In this document: positions 1 to 10,622 of the stretch, piece after piece | Layout: each line of letters starts with the position of its first letter | Numbering within the stretch: position 1 is the first letter of the stretch | Source: Macrotis lagotis | Lineage: Eukaryota; Chordata; Mammalia; Peramelemorphia; Peramelidae | Length of the DNA: 64,000 nucleotides | Assembly: GCF_037893015.1 (NCBI RefSeq) | Contig: NC_133663.1 | Location: forward strand, 1,588,878 to 1,652,877 | Direction: 5' to 3' | The notes under the pieces: model-generated | The model's input: the letters and a program-made list of their open reading frames with translations, nothing else | Told to the model about the DNA's origin: nothing | Databases searched by the model: none | Translations under genes and position numbers: made by a program

Positions 1-697
1 ACATGACTGTGTTACCCTCTACTTATTAGTTCTTGCCACCACCCCACCACCACCTCCTGCTGCCTCAATGCCCACCTCATGTAATCTCGATGACCACTTG
101 AGACAGAGAGCAGGTGCCTCCCCTTACATCCTCTGATTTTTCCATTTAGCCAAATTACCCTTCAAGAAGATTGGGGTGGGGACAGGGGGTTGTCAATGGG
201 ACTGGTGGATGAGCTTTGCTAAGAAGGGTTTTAAGGGGCTTACTTTGTGGGTAGAGGTGAAAAAATAGATGACTATAAAATTGATGACTAAACGTTTCTC
301 AAAGACTTGGCCCTTGTTGAGTGGCTTCATTGTAGCCCTCAAGCATCCTGTGCCCAGGACTGTCTCCCTTCCCTCTGGACCACACTTCTGCCCTTCTCCA
401 GTGAGCCAGCCTGCCTTGTCCTCCTTTTGTGCTTGGGTCCTTGGATGAGTCTCAGCTCTAGGGGAGCAGTGTTCACATTGAAGTTTTTTCTTCTTTTTTC
501 CACCTCTGAGGCAGCACCCAGGACCACCCAGGACTGAGGACATTTTTCATACTTGTCTTTATTGGTTGCTCTGATCAGAAAAGACCTTGCCAAGTGGGCA
601 TCCTCTCTGGCGTTGTCAAGGCTGCTTCTTGGAGACCAAATTGAAAGCTTTTCCATCTCGGAGAACGAGCAAGGGTTTGGGCTCTGCTCTGCTGGAT

Positions 698-862
698 ACT
701 GGGCAATGCTCTTTACTCCCATTTTACAGATGAAGAAACTGAGGCAGAGGCTAAGTGACTTGCACAGGGTTCCAAGGCTAGTAAATGTCTAAGGCTGGAT
801 TTGAACTTGGGACTCTTGACACAAGGCCCAGTGCTCTTATCTACTGTAGAACCCTTTAACTG
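698..862 (-). repeat. MIR/CORE-SINE-like fragment
   Basis: Contains the antisense core words ATTTTACAGATGAAGAAACT and GAGGCAGAGGCTAAGTGACT followed by GGATTTGAACTTGGGACTC, the B-box side of an old tRNA-derived SINE. Confidence 0.75.
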
Positions 863-1939
863 ACAGGTCTCAGTGCTTTCCTAATGGACCTCATAGAATT
901 GCTCCCCCAAACTGGCTTGGTTCCTCAGACCATCTTGTGAGACTCTCCTTTGGCCATCTATCTTTCTACATTGCCCCTTCACTTCTACCATCTTGCTTTT
1001 CTTTCTGTTGTATAAATGTGGCCGTTCCCATGGACCTTTTATCTCGCCCTGGGCAATCTTCTCCCCACCTCTGGGGAAGAGTCTCAGGCCTAGATCTCTT
1101 CAACATTTCCATTGAATGAGCATTTATTAAGCAGTTACTTTGTGCTAGGGACTCCTAGAAAGTGGTCTTGCCCTCAAGGAAGCTCATCTTGACTAGGGGA
1201 AAGCAGCTTGTTACACCCAAGTCATTTCAGCTGCAATTATTTGAAGGGACAGAGCAGTGTCAAAGGTGAGGAGAAAGAGGGGGCAGGGCCCTGCAGCGCG
1301 CTGCCGAGACTGAGGTGCCGCCTTGTCTAGGGTGCCTCTGGGGAGCACCCATGTCGGGGAGGGGTCTGAGACCAGCTCAGCTAGACAGGGTGGAGTCTAA
1401 AATGAAGGCCTATCAGTACCAAAGGAAGGAGTTTGTGGAGGATGGATTGGAGAGGGGCAAGACAGTGGGAGGTTTGAGAGGGGTGACCAGGACCCGAATA
1501 GGGTGTTGGTCAAAAAGGGAGGGGAGAGCAGAGGTTGCAAGACTTAGTAAATGGAGAGACTGATCATCCCTCTAGAATGGCTGGGATGACAAGAAAGCTG
1601 AGGAAAGGTCTGATAGAAATAGGAAAGTTGAGGAAGAAGATTGGCTTGTTGTCCGAAGATGTGCTTAGGGAGAATGTGGGTGAAGCCAGCTGTCTGATGG
1701 AAGGTCGGCTTTAGGAGCTTGAAACTCAGCAGAGGGATGTGGCTTTGGAGCCCTCTGCATAGAGATGGTTAGTGAAGCAGGGGTCGGGCTGATGAGAAGA
1801 TCAGTCCAGAGCCCTGGGATATGCTGCCATAGAGGAGCGTGGGGGGGGGGGGTCATTGGCAATAATCAGGAGGCCAAGAAGGGCATGTAGAGGGGAGACC
1901 TGAGAAATAGCTCTTGGGTTGACCAGTTGAGAGGCTGTT

Positions 1940-2110
1940 ATCCTGGAATGGTTTTGCCACGGCCATTTCAGGATCCTCATTTGCCATCTGAGGAAACTGA
2001 GGCAAACAGGGTGAAATGACTTGGCTAGGATGATACTGCTACTAAGAGTCTGAGGCCAGATCTGAAGTCAGGAAGAGGAGTCTTCCTAACTCCAAGCCCC
2101 CCAAGCAACA
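1940..2110 (-). repeat. CORE-SINE-like element, left arm of inverted pair
   Basis: Read on the minus strand it shows the marsupial SINE core words CAAGTCATTTCACCCTGTTT and GCCTCAGTTTCCTC. The part 1940-2033 is the reverse complement of 2801-2894 with a single mismatch. Confidence 0.85.
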
Positions 2111-2789
2111 ACAGCTAAGAGGGCCCCAAGTAGAATGGACTGTGAGGATCACAGAAACACAGCCCAAAGAGCTTTCGAGATCATTTAATCTAACTTTCCA
2201 ATTTTATAAAGAAATGGAGCCCGAGAACTTTAGTGACTTCCCACAGTCCTCAAAGAAGTAGAAAAAGTGAGAATCTGAAGCTCTACCTCAACTCTCCATC
2301 CCCTGCTTTTTCTCCTACCCCAACCTCTGAGGCTGGGACACTCTTCTACTAAGAGGTTTGCAGTCTTGGTGACTGGCAAAATGGGCAAAACTCTCCTGAG
2401 ATGGTAGTGTGGCTGCAGGCAAGGGGGGTGGGAATCAGCTGGAAGGAGTTCTGCATGGGCAATGTGGAGCTTCTGCCTCAGGTAGAAAAATAAGACAGTG
2501 GGGAAGATCCCACACGGCTCCTTGGAGGGTTGGCTGTCCTTCACCTTCCCTGCAGCTACAAACACGCTCATATCTCCCCCCTCCTTTAAAAAACAAAACT
2601 CACAAATTTCCGTTGACCACCTGCCATCTTTCTCAAGCTATCATTCTGTTTCCCTTCCCTTTAACAGACAAATTTCCAGGGGAAGAAATGTCTGTCCTTG
2701 CTTCCCTCAACTTCCTCCTCCTTACCTCGCCAGCTCTTGAAGTCTGGCTACCCACCCTGCCTGCCCTGTGAGAAGACATTCTGCTTCCT

Positions 2790-2945
2790 GAGTTCAGATG
2801 TCATCCTAGCCAAGTCATTTCACCCTGTTTGCCTCAGTTTCCTCAGATGGCAAATGAGGATCCTGACATGGCCGTGGCAAAACCATTCCAGGATCTTTGT
2901 CAAGAAAACTCCAAATAGGGTCACAAAGAGTTGGATTCAATTAAC
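2790..2945 (+). repeat. CORE-SINE-like element, right arm of inverted pair
   Basis: Core words CACCCTGTTTGCCTCAGTTT and the tail GTCAAGAAAACTCCAAATAG / GGGTCACAAAGAGTTGGATT, typical of marsupial CORE-SINEs. It pairs with 1940-2033 as an inverted repeat. Confidence 0.88.
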
Positions 2946-5418
2946 ATAAACTGGGTAGTTGAACTCAGTCTATCACATATCCCTTTTATGCTAGTAATTC
3001 CCACTCCCACCCCAATATTGTCCTTTGTATGATGAATCTTAACATTTCATTGTTTCTTAATCATCTCTCATCTCTCTCCATTTACCCCTTGTTGGTTGAC
3101 AGGTGATCTCCATTTCTAAGGCTAGTAGGGCTTAGGATTCAGCTTCACTGGAGGATTACTGGTCTTCAGAGATCAGAGTCCAACCCCATCCTGTTAAAGA
3201 AGTTTAGACCCAGAGAGCTCTCTTGAAGTGAGCAGATGAGTTTTGTCTTGGTGAAGGGACCTGACCAAACCTCCTTGCCTGTCCCAGACCCCTTAAATGA
3301 TCTGGAACAGCCCCTCTCCATCCTTGTCACCAGTGCACAGTATCTGTGTTGTGCCATCCAGAAGGGGAGGGAGGTTTTCCTCATCTTGGGATGGTCTACC
3401 AGCACCACACCAGGAAAATGAATTGCTTCCATTTAGATTGCCTCAGGAAGACTGAAGATCAACCAGTAGAAGATCCCGGACCCTGGGGTCCCCTCTTGGG
3501 CTGAACTGCCGAGCATTCCAACTCTTCTACAGAGAGCACAACTGATGGGCTGGCCACGCTGTTCAAATGCCAAACAGACTTGCCAAAAAAACTATTTTAA
3601 GGAAAACTCCCATAGGGCAAGCAGTCACAGAGGGGTAAAAAGAAGTGACAAAAGGAAGTGTAAGATGCACAGAATGGGAGACTTCCCCCCCACCATGTTC
3701 ACATGGCCTCTTTGTGGCCAACCTGCAGTGGAGCCTTCAGAACCAGTATTCAGACACACTGTAACCAGACTCAACCTTGTGATGTTGTTTTGGTCCAACA
3801 AGGGCAGAATAGGGCTGGGTCAGCCAGGGACTCCCTGTTGGGTGCTGGGACTCATAGTGAGTTCATTTGCCTTTTCTTCCTCCTCCCCCAAATTCAGTCA
3901 ACTTTCAGGGAGTGTGGTTCTAGTGAACAAGTTCTAGAATTTTGATTTCTTTCCTCTCTCCTCTTCTGTCCCTCATTGCCAGGCTCCTGGGTGGCCGGGC
4001 TCTTCTAACCAGTGATTAAGTCAATTGGCAGGCCTGAAGCCCTTATAATGTGCCAGGCCCTGGGGAGAGAAAGGCCAGAAACACAGCCCCTGTACTCCAG
4101 GAGCTACTATTTTTAATGGGAGAAGGCTTGTCGATAAAAGAGCATCCGTACTGAGTGGCCGGAAGGTAATCCTAGAGAGTGGTGTTGGGGCAGCTATGAG
4201 GATGGGGAAAGAGCGGCTTCTGGAAGGATGCCTGGATCCTGATTAAGGTGTGTCATTGAACATTTTTATTTTTCTTGGGTTTTTTTTTTGTTTTTTTTTT
4301 TTTGCAACATGGCTAATGTAGATGAATGATTTCACATGAATAATTAGTATTGATTGCCTTCTAAATGGATGCTTGAGGAAAGGAGACAATGTGGAACTTA
4401 GGTTTTTTAAAAAAATAACTAAGTAACATTTAAAAACAATTTAAAAAGAACAAAAAAGGAAGGAGACCCTGATTCCAGGCCTGACTTTCGGGGATGGAGT
4501 GTGTTGTGTATGAGGAACAAGCAAGTCATCTAGGTAAACACTGGAGTCAGTGTAAAAAACCTTCGTAAGAAGAGTCTAATTTTGGGAGAGCTTGAAATGA
4601 GAATTTCCTATTTGATCCAAGATTAGAGCTGAGGAAAGACTAGGGCCAGGTGATGAGAACTTGGACTTAGATGCCCCTCTGAGAGCCAAGGCCATGGCCC
4701 AGTGGGATGGGTACTGCAGGAGAAGCTGACCCACCAAGGCTTTGAAGAAGGCCGGTCCTGCCCACTGGGGAAAGGCCAATTGGTCAACCCCTGGGCCCAA
4801 GAAGCACGCCTTCTCACCATTTCCACCTGACTGTGGGGACTGGAAGCCAGAACACTCTTCGCCTAAGAGAAGTGCCAGCTTCCTTATCTGCTGGGCTCTT
4901 TTCTCTACTACATGGTGCATCTCATGGGGTTCCTTTTTTTCTTCAACCCTGAGTGGCTCCCTGTTGCAGAACATGCTCCCTCAGCAGAACATCTTCTGTA
5001 ATGTCCAAGTTTATTTTCCCCTCCTCCTGTTGGCGTACCTGATCTCTGCCTCTGCTGAGGAAGGCCTGCAGAGCTGATGTGCATACCTCCCTCCTACCCC
5101 ATCTCCTTTTGGACCTAATGGATTCTGAGGCTCATGACAGTGGGAAGGCCGGAACTTCTGGGCTTAGGTGAATCGCTCTATCCTGATTTCTGGAGGGTGC
5201 CTATTGTTTGCCCATTAAATTTTTACTGAATGAGTCCATTTTACAGGTAAAGCATCTTTCTATTGATGGACTGGATGACAGTTTTTATTTTCCAGAGAAC
5301 TGGGGAAGGGGAAGCAGCAAAAAAAAACACTGACTTCTGCCCAAAAAGAAGATGGGACCAGAACCTGCTGTGCAAAGGAACCATGGGCCACCTTAAGAGT
5401 CTTAAGAGTTCTTGATGA

Positions 5419-5574
5419 GGGGTGGCTAGGTGGTGTAGTGGATAAAGCCACCGGCCCTGGAGTCAGGAGTACCTGGGTTCAAATCCGGTCTCAGACACTT
5501 AATAATTACCTAGCTGTGTGGCTTTGGGCAAGCCACTTAACCCCATTTACCTTGCAAAAACCTAAAAAAAAAAA
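5419..5574 (+). repeat. tRNA-like marsupial SINE
   Basis: Full element with A-box-like GTGGTGTAGTGG, B-box GGTTCAAATCC, the body words TTAATAATTACCTAGCTGTG and CTTAACCCCATTTACC, and an A-rich tail after CCT. It is flanked by a 14-bp target-site duplication (5405-5418 and 5575-5588, AGAGTTCTTGATGA with one mismatch). Confidence 0.95.
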
Positions 5575-6285
5575 AGAGCTCTTGATGACCAGTGACCTCT
5601 GCCAGGAAGTGGACAGATGGGAGGGCATTTTTGTATCACATTTCTCTGGTTGGTTTGGAGTCCAAGTTAGGGAAGGCATGACCAGAAGCTATTCCACCAT
5701 TGGTGAGTAGACTTCACAAGAATGATAAACTATGAACCATATGAAAGAATGTTTCACATAAGAGAAATGTAAATGGCAGATGTGGCTACTGTCGAGGGCT
5801 TCCAGGATGGGAGCCCCATTAACAGCTTGGCACACTGCAAAAGAAATGACTCCTGTGCTTTGACCCAGAGGTGCCACTACCAGCCCTCACCTGGGGCGGT
5901 CACTGATGAGAAGAAAGACTTCATGTACTACTCCTGGAGACAAAGAACTGGAAACAGTGATGAACTTCCATTGGGAAGTGGTCCGTCAAAGTCATGGCTG
6001 ATCCAACTGGGATGAAAGCTGGGGTGCCTGGAAAGACTTCCATGAACAAACGCAAAAGGGAGTGCACAGAGCCAGGAACCGGGGACCAGGCACATTGCAG
6101 TCCCCGACACAGTACAGCGGTGCTGCTGGTGGCTTGTGATCAGTCCTGGGTCCCCAGCACATCTTCCATTCCCCAAGTGCTCCCCAAGTTGTCTCTCTCC
6201 TTGAATCAGGCAAAAGGTTTAAATGTTGAGTCAGGGGCTCTTCCTGACCACTTGGAGGAGGTCAAGAGTTGGATGAAAACAGGAG

Positions 6286-6410
6286 ATGGTCAGGTGGTAC
6301 AGTAGATAGAGCACAGGGACTGGAGTTCAAATCCAGTCTCAGTTAATACTTGCTTAGCTGTGTGACCTTAAACAAGTCACTTAATCCTATTGCCTTGCAT
6401 TTGGTGAAAA
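6286..6410 (+). repeat. tRNA-like SINE, older copy
   Basis: Recognisable words TGGTACAGTAGATAGAGCAC, GAGTTCAAATCC and AGCTGTGTGACCTTAAACAA. More diverged than the other copies, with internal gaps. Confidence 0.82.
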
Positions 6411-6474
6411 GATGAGGGATGCTAAAGGCTGTAGAAACTGGGTAAAGGAGGGTTTCTCCTTGTAGTAGTCTGGT

Positions 6475-7358
6475 CTTTTTTTTTTTTTTGCATTATAACG
6501 ATTTTATTTATTTTGAGTTTTACAGTTTTTCCCCCAATCTTACTTCCCTCCCCCCCACCCCCCACCCACAGAAAGCAATTTGTCAGTCTTTCCATTGTTT
6601 CCATGGTATACATTGATCCAAATTGACTGTGATGAGAGAGAAATTGGGTCCTTAAGGAAGAAGTGTAAAGTATAAGAGATAGCAAGATCAGACAATAAGA
6701 CATCAGGTTTGTGTTTTTTTTTTCTAAAATAAAGGTAATAGTCCTTGGTCTTTGTTCAAACACCACAGTTCTTTCTCTGGGTACAGATGGTATTCTCCAT
6801 CACAGACAGCCCCAAATTGTCCCTGATTGTTGCACTGATAGAATGAGTGAGTCCATCAAGATTGATCATCACCCCCATGTTACTGTTAGGGTGTACAGTG
6901 TTTTTCTGGTTCTGCTCATCTCACTCAGCATCAGTTCATGCAAATCCCTCCAGGCTTCCCTGAATTCCTGTCCCTCCTGGTTTCTAATAAAACAGTAGTG
7001 TTCCATGACCTACATAAACCACAGTTTGCTAAGCCATTCCCCAATTGAAGGGCGTTTACTTGATTTCCAATTCTTTGCCACCACAAACAGGGCTGCTATA
7101 AATATTTTTGTACAAGTGGTTTTTTTAACCCTTTTCCCTGATCTCTTCAGGGTATAGACCCAGTAGTGGTGTTGCTGGATCAAAGGGGATGCACATTTTT
7201 GTTGTCTTTTGGGCATAGTTCCAAATTGCTCTCCAGAAAGTTTGGTTGAGTTCACAGCTCCATCAACAATGTATTAGTATCCCAGATTTCCCACAGCCCT
7301 TTTAACAGTGATCATTGTCCTTTCTGGTCATATTGGCCAGTCTGAGAGGTGTGAGGTG
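6475..7358 (-). mobile_element. 5'-truncated L1 3' end with target-site duplication
   Basis: An L1-type LINE 3' end, inserted antisense to UBE2G1 and opening with its poly(T). On the minus strand it encodes the end of an ORF2-like frame (FIAALFVVAKNWKSSKRPSI then GEWLSKLWFM), similar in layout to the C-terminus of mammalian L1 ORF2. It is flanked by a perfect 10-bp duplication GTAGTCTGGT (6465-6474 and 7359-7368), which sets its limits and shows target-primed insertion. Confidence 0.88.
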
Positions 7359-7527
7359 GTAGTCTGGTGTCTTGAAAGAATCCTAGATTATCTAAAACAC
7401 TTGAGAAATTTTCCCTCATTTTATAGGAGAACAACTTGATGTTCAGAGAAATTCAGGTTACACAAGAGGCAATGGCATAGGAAAGGGGGAATTTGAACTC
7501 AGGACACTGCTTTGAGAGCTACATTTT

Positions 7528-7921
7528 TTTAAGTAAGATTTTGAGTATTACAATTCTCTCCCCCCCATTCTTGCTTCCCTCCACCACCACCCCCCCCCAC
7601 AGAAGGCAGTCTGTTAGTCTTTACATTGTTTCCATGGTCTACATTGATCTCAGCTGAATGTGATGAGAGGGAAAAAGATCCTTAAGGAAGAAAAATAAAG
7701 CAAAATTACAGAATAAGATAAGGGTTTTTCTTTTCTAATTTGAAGGTCATAGTCTTTGGTCTATGTTTAAACTCCACAATTCTTTCTCTGGATACAGATG
7801 GTATTCTGCATTGCAGACAGCCCCAAATTGTCCCTGATTCTTGCACTAATCCATCAAGGTTGATCCTCACCCCCATGTTGCTGTTAGGGTGTACAGTGTT
7901 TTTCTGGTTCTGCTCATCTCG
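7528..7921 (-). mobile_element. Second 5'-truncated L1 3' end
   Basis: The same L1 family and orientation as 6475-7358 but shorter, covering only the last 400 bases. It is flanked by a 12-bp duplication, GAGCTACATTTT at 7516-7527 and GAGCCACATTTT at 7922-7933 (one mismatch). It therefore arose by its own insertion and not by tandem duplication of the neighbouring copy. Confidence 0.88.
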
Positions 7922-8906
7922 GAGCCACATTTTGATCAAGAATCATTGGAGAAAAAAAAAGTCATTGGAGGCTGTCTTACTACCAGATCCACCCCTAGAG
8001 TCAGCCAGTGGTCAAAGTTTGTTTATATAATTGTCAGCTTGTCTGTGTCTGAGTGGCCTTGAACACTGTGCTTTGGTGTACATTCCTTCCCATCATCCTT
8101 GTTGCCATTATCAAGGAGCACTGAATTCGCTGGACCACCAGTATGGCCTGTTGCAGCTGGGAGCCTGTTATGGTTGGCTTTAAGGTTTGTGGCATCAGAA
8201 CAGAGACAGCCGGATCTCGGGGCAGCCAGGACAGGGACCTGGACTCTGTCTTGTCAGGAGTCACATGTGCCTTTTTGTTCTCCAGTGTCTTGAAGCAGCC
8301 TAGAAGAGCTCAGGAGGCGAATGGCCTGGGCCATGTGCGTCCTTGGGGGTTCTCTGCCCACAGTCCTGCCTTGTCCTTGAACTTCCATCCAGAAGGCTTC
8401 TCAGAATGGAAAGCTACTTCCCTCTAAGGTCAGGGATAGACAAGGAAAAGCAAAACTCAGCTGAGGAGTCCTTTTTGGATTCCTTTTACCATACACAGGG
8501 GGACCTGCTGGGGGGGGGTGTAGTGCCCCACTAGGAGCTGGGCAGTTTCTTAATATGGAAGGCTCCTGTGGGCGGGGAGGGCACCTTCCCCTTCTCAAGT
8601 TCTGGCCTCTGGAATCTGGGCTATTTTTACTTGTGTGGTGGCATATACTGTGGCTGTCTCTGATAACCAACAACTCTTCTTGTAACATGAGAGTTATGTA
8701 ACAGAGGATCAGGAGGAGGGAGCTGTCAGCCGTGTTGGGGAGCATCTTTCACCAAGGAAATCGGATGGCTGGGCACAGTTGGGGCTGCATCTCAAAGTGA
8801 TTCAAATGTAAATTGACCTGATACTAATAAACTCTTTTGAAGGCTATGTGGAACACTAGTGTAGGTTTTGAGAGTGGGGGGGGGTGATGGCCAAATATTT
8901 TATTTT

Positions 8907-9060
8907 ATTTTTTTTAGGTTTTAGCAAGGCAAATGGGGTTAAGTGGCTTGCCCAAGGCCACACAGATAGGTAATTAAGTGTCTTAGGCTGGATTTGAACT
9001 CAGGTACTCCTAACTCCAGGGCCGGTGCTCTGGTATCCGCTGTGCCACCTAGCTGCCCCC
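8907..9060 (-). repeat. tRNA-like marsupial SINE
   Basis: Inverted copy: starts in T-rich TTTAGGTTTTAGCAAGGC, includes GGATTTGAACTCAGGTACTC (B-box side) and ends GTGCCACCTAGCTGCCCC. The flanks are T-rich, so the duplication cannot be placed exactly. Confidence 0.93.
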
Positions 9061-10424
9061 CCAATTTTTTATTTTATAGGATTTTTATATATTTTTATTG
9101 CTCTCTCTTTTCCATCACAATGCTTTCTTAGTATTCCCTTCCTCCTGTCCCTCCAGGGAGCAAAAACAAGCTCCATGAAGCCTAAGATTGCATGCATTAT
9201 TCTGTCTCCATAGCCCCTCACCCCACAAGGAAGGGTGGCAGAGGGATGACTATCAGTCTTCTGGGACTGGGCTCCAACAGAATCATCATGGGGACTTTTC
9301 TACACTTGTGGTTATGGTGGGCACTGTTTTTCAGACTGATTTCTGTTTGTCTTCCCATGTCTGTTAACCTTCAGGTATTTATTGTTGGGAGTTAAGCTCT
9401 AGCCCTGCAAAAGTGCTGCCCTAAATATTGGGGTGTTGATTTTGTCATTGACCTAAGAAAAAGTGATTGAAAATAGATTTTCCTGTGGGAAGAGGGTAGA
9501 ACTGCATATGGCTAAACATTGATACCCATGCCCGAAATGTTCATATTACCTTTCACAGTTTGAAGGATCAGAAGGACAGATTTTCAAAAACATGACAGAA
9601 AATTTGTTGTGATTATCAGTCTTTTGGGAATGTTTACCTTTTGAGTGGGTTTTTTTTTTTAGTGTTCTAAAAAGCATAATTATATTTTTCTTCAACAAAT
9701 GCAACAAAAATCATTTAAGTTTTGTTCTGGCTTTTTTTTCCTGGAGGTTGGTTCTGATATTTCTGTGTAGACTGGATTTTTATGGTACTGAGACCAATAG
9801 TGAATAGTGGAATCCTTCTGCCCTAAGATTTTCCAGTGCTTCAGAGCATTTGTCAGTAGTGACTAGGGGTTTGAAGAGACTTCCTTGCAAACATGTTGTG
9901 AATTAGAATGTGTAATGGACTGGACTATATCAGAAAATTAGAGGTTGGGATTATTTGATTTGCAGGTAGAATGGAAGAAGAGCCAGTGAGGAGGCAATGA
10001 GCAGAGCCCCAGATCCTGGGGACACATGTTGGGGTGATGGAGAACCTGGCAGGACTGGTGTGAAGTGCCTGATGTCTGGCACTGTGCAGAGGCAATTCTG
10101 CTGCAAATGCTCCTGAAGTCTTGAACAATGATACTCCTGATGTTGGGGCTCCAAACTTCTTTGTAGATGAAGACCAGGACTGGAGGAAGCCCTGAAGAGG
10201 GTTGCTAGGCTTAAACATGGGAGGACCCTCTCCTGGGCAGGGACAGGATTTGGAATGCCGAACTCAGGGGAAGAAAGGGAGAGGAAACGTGATCACTGCC
10301 TTGGAGCTTCCTCGGACACCCCCCCGGTGTCCTTGCTGTTTAGATCATGAGGGGGACAGAGGAGAGATAGATCAGTCAGAAGCCTCTGGTGGCGGTGCAG
10401 GAGGGAAGTGAGGAGGACTGAGAG

Positions 10425-10622
10425 CAGAGGTCAGTTGTGTCAGACCCTTCGTGGCCCTACACAAAGATACTGGAGAGTGGTTTGCCTTCTCTGGTTCATT
10501 TTACAGATAAGGAAACTTGGGGCAGGTAGGGTGTAGTGACTTGCCCAGGGTCTCCCTAGTAGGTATCTGAGGCCAGATTTGACCTCAGATCTTCCTAACT
10601 CCAGGCCTGGTGATTCCTCACC
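10425..10622 (-). repeat. CORE-SINE (MAR1-like) element
   Basis: Inverted copy with GTCAGACCCTTCGTGGCC at the tail side, TTCATTTTACAGATAAGGAA in the core and CAGATCTTCCTAACTCCAGG at the head side. It is nearly full length for this family. Confidence 0.85.
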
